Source: Tetradesmus obliquus (taxonomy: Eukaryota > Chlorophyta > Chlorophyceae > Sphaeropleales > Scenedesmaceae). From it: a stretch of 64,000 nt of DNA. The number at the start of each line of letters is the position of its first letter. The stretch's first letter is position 1. The notes below the pieces were generated by a model. The model saw only the letters and a program-made list of their open reading frames with translations. It did no database searches and was not told the DNA's origin. Location: the NCBI GenBank assembly GCA_030272155.1, contig CP126197.1, positions 2,294,001 to 2,358,000 on the forward strand. The letters run 5' to 3'. Shown here piece by piece: positions 1-10,306 of the stretch. The position numbers and the translations under genes were made by a program.

Positions 1-1000
1 GCTTGCATGCTTTGGGACATCGCGCAGTGGTACAGCTTTTTTGGTGCCCACGCTTTTGCTCTTCAAGCAGTTACAAATATATTTCCAAGCACCACTGCTC
101 GTGCATGTGCGTGCATGTTTTGACTGCAGGCTTCAGCTTAGCACAGGTTGCCCCTGCAGCCTTTTTTGTGTTTTGACTGTTTCAGACTATACCAACGGCA
201 GGTTTGACCATCATCTTTCCATCCTCATGTTTTGTGTGACACTGTTTGCTCACCACTTCAATCGCTGCCCTGTCGTTGTAGCTGTTCAGTCGTTCATGCT
301 GACAGCTGCACATTGCAGCGTTGCAGCTCTTTTGGATGCTGTTGGTGTGTTCAAGGTGCCAGCAGCTCACCAGTTGGAGGTCGAGCTGTTATAACAACAT
401 AACATTGGATGCATTCCTATGCTTTGATCGGACGATGCAGCAGGCCCCATGTATTTCAGCTCGCGTGCTGCAACATGCATTGCATTCGAGATTGGTTGTA
501 GTTTAAGGGCAAGATGCACAGCATATGCATCTGCCTTGCTGCATTGTCAGGGCATTGCTGCAAGTAGTTACAGGCATGCGCGCCCCTGCGGGCTTGCCTG
601 TGGTTCGTGTGGCGTGCATTTAGAACCAGGACCAGTAGTACTACGTTCGATGCTGGTGCCTTTGCTGCTGGTGCCTTTGCTGCTCAGATGGACACTGCAC
701 TGCTTGGCGGGTTTTAGAGGCCCTGCTATGGTTGACGGCAGTGGTTGCAGTCATAAAGGTGGTGGACAGTTTTGGTTGCGCTCCAGCTGCGGTGGCTGCT
801 GTTGCAGCAGGGTTCAGCAAGGTAACTTACAAGCATCGATGCTACATTTGAGCGGCGCAATGCCTCTTCACTTGTGACTCCCATTTAGTTGTGCATGTCT
901 GCAACAAACAGCCGCAGATCTATAGCTGTCAAACTGTCGGCACCTCCTGTATAGGGTGTTGTGACGTGTTCTGCTGGTGAGGCACTGCCTCCCGCTCCCG

Positions 1001-1022
1001 ACAATTGGGCTTGCCCAATTGT
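1001..1022. repeat. Perfect inverted repeat (10-bp stem, 2-base loop)
   Basis: ACAATTGGGC is followed by TT and then its exact reverse complement GCCCAATTGT. A run of nine or more A lies about 45 bases to the right. It sits past the MED22 stop and has no assigned role. Confidence 0.7.
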
Positions 1023-1162
1023 GCTGTGGTAGCGAGCCAGTAGGATTCCGTCCCCCCTGATAACAAAAAAAAAACTGTCGAAACCGTTGGTCTGTCAGCC
1101 GTGGCACTTGTGCAGTGCTTCGGCAATGTAGAAGCGCTGCCCTGAGCTATGCAGAAACAACT

Positions 1163-1290
1163 GCACGCACAGCTCTTCCAGCTTGCCCGGCTGCGCCTGT
1201 AACAACACACAATCCGCAGGCGCTGTCTGCTGTGCAGCCCTCAGCCGGTCATCTGCAGCGACTGCCCGCGCAGCTCTGCCAGAGGCAGGC
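1163..1290 (-). repeat. Degraded copies of the MED22 exon 5 tail
   Basis: Read on the minus strand, the stretch encoding LAELCAQALQMT at the end of MED22 (about 1411-1460) recurs in altered form at about 1247-1290 and again at about 1163-1205. The copies lie downstream of the MED22 stop codon, so they would be in its 3' UTR or beyond. Confidence 0.55.
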
Positions 1291-1400
1291 AAGTGCTTGC
1301 AAGCTGGCAGGACAAACCATGGCGCCCCATTTCTGCTCTCAAGCGCTGTTGTCCATGACATGGCCCCTGCGGAGCTGTTGGTAACAGCGTTAAGCGTGCC

Positions 1401-3312
1401 TCATCCGCCCGTCATCTGCAGCGCCTGTGCGCAGAGCTCTGCCAGCTTGCCCGGCTGCGCGTCGCCGCCCTGCTGCTGGGTGCTGGGCAGGGGCCCCTTG
1501 TGGCTGCTGCTGTAGTAGTGCTGCTCCAGCTCCGCTAGCAGGTTCTCTGCATGTTGGCAGAGTCATCATCGCATTTGGTGAGTGTGATCAGTTGCATTTG
1601 CATCTCATGTGCGTGTGTAAGAAGTAGAATGACGCTCAGGCAGCAGCTGAGAGGAGTGAGCACACGGCGGCGGCTGCACGACGGAGGCAAATGCTTATGG
1701 AACCTTGTGCTCTGCATACATGTGCCGCTTCACTCATAATGTGCCAAAGTAGCAAGAGGAGATCCAGATCTGTGGACAGCTGCTGCTGCTGCTGCAGCTC
1801 GGAGGCCTGTCATGTTCCCCTTGGAGTTGAAGCGTGCCACGCAGCAGCACGCACCGCCAATGCATGCAGCACGGCTGCTTCAGCAACTCCAATGTCTTTG
1901 TTTCTTCCGCACCTGCGTCCCGCTTTATGTGCTCCAGGCCGCGCGTGGTGTGGTAGGTGTCGCTGGTGAGCCGCTGCTGCACCGCGTGCACGTTGCCCAT
2001 GAGCGTGGCAAAGTCGCTGACCATGGCCGACTTCTTGAGCTGGGACACTGTGTGGATGCACTGGTGGCCTGCAGGCGAGAGGAGACACACCAACAGCAGC
2101 AAAGACATCAGGAACTTTTGTAGCAATGGTGTGCCATGGCCCCCTTCTTCTGCTTGAGGCCGTGCGCGCATGCACTGGCGGCCTGCAGATACTGGTGAAG
2201 GGCAGAATTAATTGCCCATCAGCGTGGCAAAGTCGCTGACCATGGCTGACTTCTTGAGCTGGGAAACTGTGTGGATGCACTGGTGGCCTGCAACACCCAC
2301 AACATGACAAATGTGACAGTGCACGCATTAGTGTGCATGAGCATGGTAATTCGCTGACCATGGCAGACATCTTCAGCTGCGGGACCGTGTAAATGCACTG
2401 GTGGCCTGCAGCAAGAGGCGCAGAGGCAGCAAACACATGTGACGCGTTGCTGTGCATGAGCGTGGCAAAGTCGCTGACCATGGCAGACTGCTTCAGCTGA
2501 GACACTGTATGGATGCACTGGTGGCCTTCAAGGTGCGTTGCAACATAGCACAAGCCGAACGGACAGCAGAAACATGAGCAGCATTGGTGTGCAATGGCAG
2601 CGACTTTGAGCTGCGAGACGGTGTGGATGCACTGGTGGCCAGAGGAATGGGCTGAAATACAGCAACAGGCGCAAAGGCAACAGACACATGTGCAGCATTA
2701 GTGTGCACGAGCATGGCAAGTCGCTGACCATGGCTGACATCTTCAGCTGCAAACGGTGTGGAAGCACTGGTGGCCTGAAGGTTGATTTGAACGACAGCAA
2801 CATGGCAATGTGGCACAACTGTTTATCACGGCCGACTTCTTGACCTGCAACACTCTGTGGATGCATTGTTGGCCTGCGGTGCGCGGTTGGTTGATTGGTT
2901 GAATCACAGCAGCCGCCACCAATAAATGCTGCTGCACCAGCGAGTCAGCGGCCACCAGCATGCTCGCAAGCATCTGCGGCATTGGCGGTGGCATACTCTG
3001 CTAGGCTGCTCAACTTGCGCATCAACGGCTCAACGCACCAACAGCTGCCGCCAATGCCGCCGGCCCTGAGGACTGCTTGAAAATAATACATGTCACATGT
3101 TAGATTGGAAAATAACAAATAACAATAACATGTAACGCACCTGCTGCCAGCAGCTTCTCCACCACCACCTCCAGCAGCTCCCCTGGCACGCGCCGCTCAC
3201 TGCGCGAAACGGCAGCAGGGGCGGCAGCGGCGGCGGTGCTGCCGCCTTTGTCATCTTTTTCCTTCGGATCTGCCGACTCGTCAGCTTCTAGCCCTGAGCA
3301 GTAGCAGCAGTA

Positions 3313-3352
<40 letters not shown>

Positions 3353-3680
3353 CAGCAGCAGCAGCAGCAGCAACGCAGCAGAGCAGGCGGTTTCAGTGAG
3401 AGACAGCAGCAGCCCTGCACATGTCTGTGTGAACCGCCAGCTCTGCGCAGCAGCAATTCAGCGTGCCGGCGGGCGCACATGCTGCAGCTGAAGCATGCTT
3501 GCTTGAAGCCTCTGCCGCATGCTGTGTCTGTGCTGCTTGGACATCATGCAGGCTGGTGGTGCAGGTTGCCACATCTCACGCACGCGGAGCTCACATGAAT
3601 GCTCCAGAATGGAACCCCCTGCAAAACTGAGGTCCGCCAACAACAATGATAGGAAGGCTGAAGCAACCAAACCACTACTA

Positions 3681-3724
<44 letters not shown>

Positions 3725-3822
3725 GCACCTTCGCGCGTGGCCTTGACCAGGGTGGTGAAGTGCTCCACTAGTGACACCAGCTCCTTGTTCAGCTGCTCAT
3801 ACAGCGCCAGGTCCGTAGACAT
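1401..3822 (-). CDS. MED22: Mediator complex subunit 22 (MED22/Surf5 family)
   Basis: MED22 is a small helical subunit of the Mediator head module, which links transcription factors to RNA polymerase II in the nucleus. Exons on the minus strand: 3729-3822 (start Met, LYEQLNKELVSLVEHFTTLV), 3141-3293 (an acidic/Ala linker, then GELLEVVVEKLLAA), an exon or exons within about 2925-3072 (ASMLVAADSLVQQHLL), 1913-2039 (LKKSAMVSDFATLMGNVHAV and on to LEHIKRDA) and 1401-1546 (ENLLAELEQHYYSSHKG to the stop). From memory of the plant and human proteins, the MLVAADSLVQ segment, the SDFATL segment and the ELE.HYYSS end align without gaps. Splice phases close for exons 1-2 and 4-5. The exon 2 to 3 junction is not resolved. 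Exon 4 is preceded by six partial copies of its own start. The gene is head to head with MPP6. Confidence 0.72.
2219..2880 (-). repeat. Six tandem partial copies of MED22 exon 4 with its 3' splice site
   Basis: Copies lie at about 2223-2290, 2343-2408, 2460-2526, 2593-2642, 2707-2772 and 2818-2873, spaced roughly 120 bases apart. Each carries the intron end (GCATCCACAC.GT.TCCCAG-like) and the start of exon 4 (CTCAAGAAGTCAGCCATGG-like), then diverges. The copy nearest the true exon reaches a TAA shortly after the duplicated part. They lie inside the intron before exon 4. Confidence 0.85.
3301..3372 (-). repeat. (CTG)n run before the MED22 exon 2 splice acceptor
   Basis: Read on the coding (minus) strand this is an almost pure CTG run with a few TCC/TAC interruptions. 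It leads to the acceptor at 3294-3296 and occupies the place of a polypyrimidine tract. A second run (3679-3723) sits right after the exon 1 donor on the same gene. Confidence 0.7.
3679..3723. repeat. CTG/CAG trinucleotide run in MED22 intron 1
   Basis: About 14 uninterrupted CTG units on the plus strand (CAG on the coding strand) begin within a few bases of the exon 1 donor GTGCGC. If intron 1 were retained, the frame would read polyglutamine here. Confidence 0.85.
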
Positions 3823-4549
3823 GCTGAATCCTGCAGCTGCTGCAGCTCCTGCTATTTCTAATGCTACAGCTGCTGAACTATTTGATGACAATAGGTGTCA
3901 ATGGAACTAGCAGCTGGGCTGTCGGTTCTGCTGGTGCTGGGCGCTCTACATGTGTGCACCAGGCACGTGGTGGTGTGAGGCTAACAGCACACTGCTGCCA
4001 TTCTAGCAGATCAGGTATGTTAGACGTACAGAGTGCAGTCTTGTCAAGGACAGCTTGCAGGAAGGGATAAGAGCGTGGCAGCAGTGTGCACAGCAGCAAC
4101 AGCACACCAGCAAGTAGCACTGTAGTTCACTGCAGCGATTGCCAGACAGCAATGCGTGCAGAGTGACGTTTGCACAGCTCATCCCACGGTTTGAGCGGTG
4201 ACAGAGCTCCGCCAGCGTTGTGTGCTGCTTCTATCCTCCTTGTCATTTTGGGGCTCTGTCATGACAAGCCCTTGCTTGCCCTCAAAACACAATCGCTTGC
4301 ACGATGTCCCAAGTATCCCGTGCTCATTCAAGGCTCGTCACTTCCGTCAAAATGTTTTGAATCTGGCAACGTCTAATAGCTCCTGCAAGCTGCAGCGGCA
4401 CAGCCATCTTCCCGTTTCGTAGGCTGCTCGTTTGGTTCTGGTTCTGCGTCAACCAAAGGAAGCATCACAGTCTCCACATACAATAAGGGATTTCTAGGTT
4501 ATAGGCAGGCAACATCAGCACAAGGCAGCAGCAGAACAGCAGAAGCAGC
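3823..4549. other. Divergent intergenic region, MED22 / MPP6
   Basis: About 730 bases separate the two start codons, which face away from each other, so this region should hold both promoters. No TATA box or other clear motif was seen. The base composition is more even than in the genes and lacks CAG runs. Confidence 0.5.
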
Positions 4550-5311
4550 ATGGCAGCCCAAGGAGGCAAGGCTGCCCTTAGCAGTAGGCTGCAATCGATG
4601 GGCTTCATGCGGAGAGGTCAAGGAGGGCAGGCAGCAGCAGCTCCCTCACAAGCTGCAGCAGCAGATGCCGCGCGTGCACACAGCCATGCAGCTGCATCCT
4701 CATCTGGCAGAGATGGGCAGCAGCAGCATGACCGGCAGCAACAGCAGCAGCAGGAGCCTGGAGGCCAAGCAGCAGCAGGGGACAGCAAGCAGCAGCAAAC
4801 AAAGAAGTATGAGCTTTCAGACAAGCTCACGAGCATGAAGTTCATGCAGCGGGGGCGCAGCGCGAAGCGAGGCTTTGACGAAGCAATCGGCCAGCCAGAT
4901 GCAGCAAAGCAGGAAGCTGAATGGGTGGCACCACCAGCAGCAGCAGCAGCAGCAGGTGGTGGGGCAGCCGGAACCAGCAGCAGCAGCGGCAGCAAGGGTT
5001 GCATAGTGATACAGGAGCGCGATCCACTGCCTGCTGGTGTGTTTGGCCGCATGTCATTTGGACACTTCAACCCAGACACAGAAAGTTTGCAGGAGCACGC
5101 GGAAGCTCGAGCAACCGGCAAGCCTCCACTAGCTGCTGCTAGAGCAGGTGCTGCTGCTGCTGCTGGTGCTGCTGCTGGTGGGGGTGAGGGTGAGGGGCGG
5201 CAGCAGGGTGTGTCAGTAACAGATGATGACATGGCGGGCTGGGGCAAGGGGCGTAATGTGCTGACGTCATTACGCATGCAGCGCAACCAGAAGCGGCAGC
5301 GCGTACACTGA
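4550..5311 (+). CDS. MPP6: M-phase phosphoprotein 6 family, RNA exosome cofactor
   Basis: MPP6 (MPHOSPH6) binds the nuclear RNA exosome and helps it process pre-rRNA such as 5.8S. This is a single-exon gene of 253 residues. The family signatures are visible in order: LSDKLTSMKFMQRG (about 90-103, matching the conserved N-terminal KFMQRG motif), VFGRMSFGHFNP (about 163-174, the MSF.GFNP motif) and VTDDDMAGWGKGRN near the C-terminus. It is longer than the roughly 160-residue human protein because Gln/Ala/Ser-rich linkers separate the motifs. A second, earlier motif, LSSRLQSMGFMRRG, occurs at about 10-23, so the exosome-binding segment seems duplicated. The start chosen is the first Met in frame and begins directly with that motif. 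The C-terminus is basic (NQKRQRVH). TGTAA at 5445-5449 could end the transcript. Confidence 0.9.
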   Translation: MAAQGGKAALSSRLQSMGFMRRGQGGQAAAAPSQAAAADAARAHSHAAASSSGRDGQQQHDRQQQQQQEPGGQAAAGDSKQQQTKKYELSDKLTSMKFMQRGRSAKRGFDEAIGQPDAAKQEAEWVAPPAAAAAAGGGAAGTSSSSGSKGCIVIQERDPLPAGVFGRMSFGHFNPDTESLQEHAEARATGKPPLAAARAGAAAAAGAAAGGGEGEGRQQGVSVTDDDMAGWGKGRNVLTSLRMQRNQKRQRVH

Positions 5312-6490
5312 AGGATGGTGTCGAGGCAGCAGCGGTGACAGTGGCAACGGTTGCATGTGAAATGGGTGTGTGTGCAGGCAGCGCAATGTGTCGGCAATGC
5401 GTATTTGTGCTGTCAATGACAGCCGTGGCACGCAGCAGCACTGTTGTAATGTAGCTGCGTGGCTGCATACGCAAGGGACAGACAGCAGTGTTTGGACAGT
5501 CACTTGCAATTGGACAGTGCCAAGCGTGTGCTATGGCAATGTTGTCATGGGCATGTGTTTTGCTACTTTGGGCTTGTGCTACATGGCGTGTGCCATGACA
5601 AGAGCAATGCAGTGCATGCCTTGCTGGTTTGCTGCCTTGCGTGTGGTGCATCGCAGTGAGCGCTGAAGGCTGCCATGCGTTCTGGATGTTTGCCGCAGCA
5701 GACGTTGTACATAAGTCGTTGACAAGGCATGGACATGACAGTTGGCACACCGATGGCATGCTGCCATGATCATCATCAGCAACATGATCCTGATCAGCAA
5801 ATGCGCAGCTGCGGGTTTATGCAACATGCTTGTTTGTGCTGCTGCATTGTCGCTGGGCTCTCTGCACAGGACACCCAGGAACCGGTTTCTGGATATTGTG
5901 GCTTGGGGTGTATTCACTGCAAGTCATCCACGGCAGCATGCCAGATTGGCCGGTCTTGCTTCACCTTTCAAGCGTGTCGGGGGTGCCAGGTATCCAGGCA
6001 CCTGGGTGTGCTGCTTGTGCTGCTGCAGAAGCAGCCGGGGTGGTTCAAATACCAAAGCAACAGAACAGGAGATCGCAAGAGCCCGTTCAGTGCTACAGTA
6101 CCTGTAACAGAAGGGACAGGCTTACATGATTTCATCCCTGGCCCGACGGTGCTATGGCAACAGCCGCACATGTGGTGCTAGCGCTTCACAGAGTGCTTCG
6201 CACACTACTTAGCACTATTCCTCCCATGTCTCCTCCATGTGAGTACGCATCATGCTGCATTGTGCTTGTGCTTGTAATAAAGGCAACCAGCTTTTTTTTG
6301 AATCCATCGCCGCCTCCCCACTGACCATTACAGAACCAGCACGGGCCTCAGAAGGACTTGACAGAGCTTTGGCGACCGCCTAATGTTACAGCGTGCATGC
6401 AGGTCATACATAACAAGCTTAAGCCAACATAATGGGTACTCACACAGCTAGACGGAATGCGAGATGCTGGTACTGTGCTCCGCATGGCTC
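5312..6490. other. Convergent region between MPP6 and the PhzF-family gene
   Basis: Probably the 3' UTRs of both genes. TGTAA occurs on the plus strand at 5445-5449 and 6273-6277 (overlapping AATAAA-like TAATAAAG), and TTACA (minus-strand TGTAA) at 6328-6332 and 6386-6390. Open frames here do not resemble known proteins. Confidence 0.45.
5445..5449 (+). terminator. Candidate TGTAA polyadenylation signal of MPP6
   Basis: TGTAA is the usual polyadenylation motif of chlorophycean algae. This copy lies 134 bases past the MPP6 stop; another is at 6273-6277. Confidence 0.35.
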
Positions 6491-6870
6491 CTAGTACTCT
6501 GCTTCCCACACGCATGTCTGCTCCATCGCCGCCTCGCCACTAACCAGCACCCGCCCCCGCTGCCGCAGCGGCGCTGCTACATACACCCACTCGTCACCGC
6601 CCCGCGCGGAGCAGCTGCTGCGCGAAAGGCAGGTTGGGTCTGCTCTTTGCTTCACACACGTGACCTCGACTCTCTGAAATCGCATGATGATACATGCAAT
6701 GCCAAAACGGGCAGGCTGATACCATCAGTGGCTAGTACTCCGCCTCCCATGTCTGCTCCATCGCCGCCTCGCCGCTAACCAGCACCCGGCCCGGTTGTGC
6801 TGCCACATCCATCCACACGTCACCGCCACGCGCCCAGCACTGCCGCGCAAACAGCTGCTATGCAAACAGC
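6491..6870 (-). repeat. Two partial copies of the last PhzF-family exon
   Basis: The stretch coding for [18 protein letters not shown] and the stop, real at 6972-7090, recurs at about 6730-6870 and 6491-6640 on the minus strand. Flanking bases downstream of the stop are copied too. The most distal copy reads [19 protein letters not shown]. All lie past the true stop, so they are untranslated unless read by alternative splicing. Confidence 0.8.
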
Positions 6871-6971
6871 AGGTTGGATGCGCTCTTTGCTTCACGCACG
6901 TGACCTTGACTCTCTAAAACATGGTGATGCTGCATGCAATGCCGAGACGGGCAGGCTGATACCATCAGTGG

Positions 6972-9900
6972 CTAGTACTCTGCTTCCCATGTCTGCTCCA
7001 TCGCCGCCTCGCCACCAACCAGCACCCGGCCAGGCTGCGCTGCCGCATCCATCCACACATCACCACCACGCGCAGAGCACTGCCGCGCAAACAGCTGCTG
7101 CTTGCGCAGCACGGCTGCGTAGTATGGCGCCAGCACTGCGTGCGCTGAGCCAGTGACGGGGTCCTCTGGGACACCCAGCCATGGGCCGAAGAATCGGCTG
7201 TGGAAGTCATAGCCGCCTGCCTCGCCTGCGCAGTTATGGGAATTGGCGAGTAATGCAGGCAGGCGGGGCATGCAGTGTGGGTCAGGCAGGCACTCCTCAT
7301 GGTAGAGCCAATGTTGTTGCGTGGATGTGGTGACATGCTGGGCCCGCATGCACTGGGTCATAGCCGCCTACCTCGCCTGTGCAGTGCGGCAGCAGCGTGA
7401 CAGCCCGCATAGCATTCAAGCAGAAGCTTGCTCAGACTGAGTTACTTCCAAGCAATTTGCGCTCCCTGCTGCCTCCAGCGCTGCAGCTGCGGGCGCCAGC
7501 GCCTGCAGTCCCTACTTCATATGCGCGCTTGAAACTGCGCGACACGAACCATTTACAGCATCAGATAAGCGCCACTGCCAGCGCTGCTCTATCCATCACA
7601 CCCCTTCCAGCTGTACCCATCCCCTCGCACCTACCTGGGCTGGGCAGCGTGCTGACGATGCCCCCATGTCATCCACACTCCCTGCCGCCTCCACCGCTGC
7701 AGCATCGGGTGCTGTTGCCCCTAGCCCCTGCCTGCCCAGCTGCAGCGCTGGCTGCCGAAATTCATACAAACACAACTGCATGCTGAACGCAACAGCTCAC
7801 AGTCTGAGGTAGGAGGCTGCAACCGCCACCACCACCGCCACCATCACTTCACACCAGTGCCTATATCTCACCTGGGCTAGGCAGCGTGCTGACAATCAGC
7901 CCTCCCATCAACTCGGAGCTCCCTGCCGCCTCCAGTGCAGTAGCATCAGGCGCCAGCACCTCCAGCCCTTGCCTGCCCAGCTGCAGGGCCGGCCGCAGGG
8001 CCACCAGCATGAATTTGTAACAGTGCGGTGCGTGCAGCTCACAGCATGAACTAACTGCCACCGCCAGCGCTGCTGTGTTCACGCCCCTTCCACCTGTACC
8101 CATCCCCTCGCACCCACCTTTGCTAGGCAGCGTGCTGATGATGACACCGCCCATGAAGTCCGCGCTCCCTGCCGCCTCCAGCGCAGCAGCATCGGGTGCC
8201 AGCGCTTCTAGCCCCTGCCTGCCTAGCTGCAGTGCTAGCTGCAGGGCCACCAGCATGTATTTGTAACAGTGCGGTAGATGCAGCTCACAGCATGAAGTAC
8301 CTGCCACCGCCAGCGCTGCTGTGTTCACGACCCTTCACACCTGCGCCTGTCCTCGCACCCACCTGTGCTAGGCAGCGTGCTGACAATCAGGCCGCCCATG
8401 TAGTCCGCACTCCCTGCTGCCTCCAGCGCTGCAGCATCCAGTGCCAGCGCCTCCAGCCCCTGCCTGCCCAGCTGCAGCGCTGGCTGCAGTGCCACCAGCA
8501 TGTATTTGAGGGGTGCCACATACCCCAGATGCTGCACAACATGGGACAGCCACGCGGCCTTGTCTGCTGCTGCTGCTGCTGCACCATCTGGCGCTGCCGG
8601 CACTGCTGCTGATGATGAAGGTAAAGCGCTTAGGGCTGTGTACAGCAGCTCTGTTAGCCGCGGGCTTTCTGCAAACAGCTGCGAAAAAGCGGCCGCATTG
8701 TCGCCAGACGGGTCTGCCGGGTCTGCGTTGCCTGCTGCTGCTGCAGCTGCTGCTGCAGGTGAGCAGCTTGCGGGCGGCTGCAGCTGCAGCGGCAGCGGGT
8801 CTGTTGCTGTTGATAGGGGAAGGCTCATCTGCAGCAGCTGCTGCTGGCCGTGCTGCTGCCGGGTGACTGACAGGATGCCGCTAAGGGTGTGGAAGTGCAG
8901 CGTGGGCGCGGGGTTGCCGCATTCTGCGCAGCGTCAACAACAGTAACAAGGCTTAGGGACTGTTTTCAGTTACCTGGATGGTGAACAGATTGCCACTGGT
9001 CCCTGCAGCTGCTGTGAAGCTCACCATGCTTCTGACCTGCACAGTATGCCATGACGTTGCATAAGACTGCCTCACATGACATATCAGCACTGCGCCTGCT
9101 CATTGCCCAGCCTGGGACCCCACTCTATCATTTAGAACACCATGCAGCCGTGCTTGAGCTGCTTCAGCTGCATCAGCTGCAGGCACCGCACCTGTGAAGA
9201 GGGTAGCAGCAGAGGCCAGGGTGGCGTGGCCGCACAGCGGCACCTCTGCTGCGGGCGTGAACCAACGGAGCCTGAAGGTGTCGAGCTGCTTGAAGACATC
9301 AGGCCCTGGGCTGGAGGCAGCATCCAGCTGCAGCAAGTACCACAACACAAGCGGAAGAGGCAGGCGGCAGCAAGCGCAGTTTGAGTGTGTCGAGCTGCTT
9401 GAAGACATCCGGCCCCGGGCTGGAGGCGGGATCCAGCTGCAGCAAGTACCACAACACAAGCGGAAGAGGCAGGCAGCAGAGGGCGCAGTTTGAGTGTGTC
9501 CAGCCGCTTGAAGACATCAGGCCCCGGGCTGGAGGAGGGATCCAGCTGCAGCGCGCATGTGGAAACACAGAGCAACAATGGGATGATGCTAACCCCATCC
9601 GAAGGTGTTAAGTGCAAGCCACACCAAGGGCAGAAGGTGCAATGTGATGCGCAAGCGGAGCACTGGCAGTACAGCGTGGGCAGGATGCGGCATCACGCAG
9701 TTCATAACATGTACATGACACAGCTGCCAGCTGTTGCTGAGTTTGTGGCGCCTGTGGTTCTTGAGCCACACCACATGCTATGTGTTGTGTATCTGATGCC
9801 ACCTTGGAGCACGAATGCTTGCAGGCTGTCCCACCTGGAGCACTGCGCGTCTGTGCAGAGCCCTGCCAGTCAGCAAACACGCAGTGCATCTGGCCACACA

Positions 9901-10110
9901 ATTGACTTGGGTTTGCACTCACTGGTTCTACGTAGGCTGTTTCCGACAGGCCAATGTCTGCTGCGATGCTCTGACGAAGGCTGTCTGGCATGCTGCCCAG
10001 CAGAGCTGCATCCAGCAGGCACACAGCTGCAGGGTTGCCTGTGGCAGCCACACCGCCTGTGGTGAAGGCATTCACCTGCAGGGTGAGTGACAGTGTGTGA
10101 CGACATCGCC

Positions 10111-10156
<46 letters not shown>

Positions 10157-10306
10157 CAGCAGGAGCAGCAGCAGCAACACTCAGTTTCAGCAGCTCTCAC
10201 ACGCAGCCTCGGCACAGATCACCACAAAGTCCAACATGTTACTTCTATGAATACTCGTACGTGGGCTGCCTTGGACACACACCTTTCGCAGCGTGAGCCT
10301 CGGCAT
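6972..10306 (-). CDS. PhzF / phenazine biosynthesis-like family isomerase
   Basis: This family has the diaminopimelate epimerase-like fold. The metabolic substrate of eukaryotic members is mostly unknown. Minus-strand exons: 10283-10306 (MPRLTLRK), 9923-10075, 9192-9327, 8997-9011 (a tentative 15-base exon), 8363-8923 and 6972-7225; phases close and give 380 residues. Motifs in order: [20 protein letters not shown] (the F....GNPAAV signature), LSETAYVEP with the family catalytic Glu at residue 53, [44 protein letters not shown] split over the start of the last exon, and ARGGDVWMD near the end. The usual length is about 290; the excess is an Ala/Ser/Pro/Gln-rich insertion roughly at residues 125-225. 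Partial copies surround exons 3, 5 and 6. The first exon is short and less certain. Confidence 0.92.
7640..8275 (-). repeat. Three tandem copies of the PhzF exon 5 tail with its donor
   Basis: The end of exon 5 ([20 protein letters not shown] to VSTLPSTG and the GT donor) is repeated downstream in intron 5 at about 8120-8275, 7870-8010 and, more degraded, 7640-7760. The first two stay open in frame and keep the 5' splice site (for example [10 protein letters not shown] and [10 protein letters not shown]), so they could serve as alternative donors. Confidence 0.85.
9394..9570 (-). repeat. Two partial copies of PhzF exon 3 start with its acceptor
   Basis: The intron end CTTGCTGCAG plus the start of exon 3 ([17 protein letters not shown]) recurs upstream at about 9394-9450 ([20 protein letters not shown]) and 9490-9560 ([20 protein letters not shown]). 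After the LDTLKLR part they diverge from the true exon, which continues into the conserved RWFTPAAEV. Confidence 0.85.

Larger units (their letters stand above)
1..1400. other. Flank downstream of MED22, no firm gene
   Basis: No recognisable gene. A plus-strand open stretch from about 290 to 394 follows a possible 3' splice site (CAG at 287-289) and ends at TAA; it could be the last exon of a gene starting left of the window, but nothing identifies it. Positions 1001-1022 form a 10-bp inverted repeat with a 2-base loop. At 1163-1290 there are degraded copies of the end of MED22 exon 5. A TTACA (TGTAA on the minus strand) at 827-831 could be the MED22 polyadenylation signal. Confidence 0.4.

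Noticed and set aside
2219..2880. Regular repeat considered as a CRISPR-like array
   Set aside because: Units hold a recognisable exon start and splice site, the spacers are not unique of fixed length, and the genome is eukaryotic.
4618..5397. 259-residue minus-strand frame opposite MPP6
   Set aside because: The plus strand carries clear MPP6 family motifs; the minus frame is Cys/Ala/Pro-rich noise.
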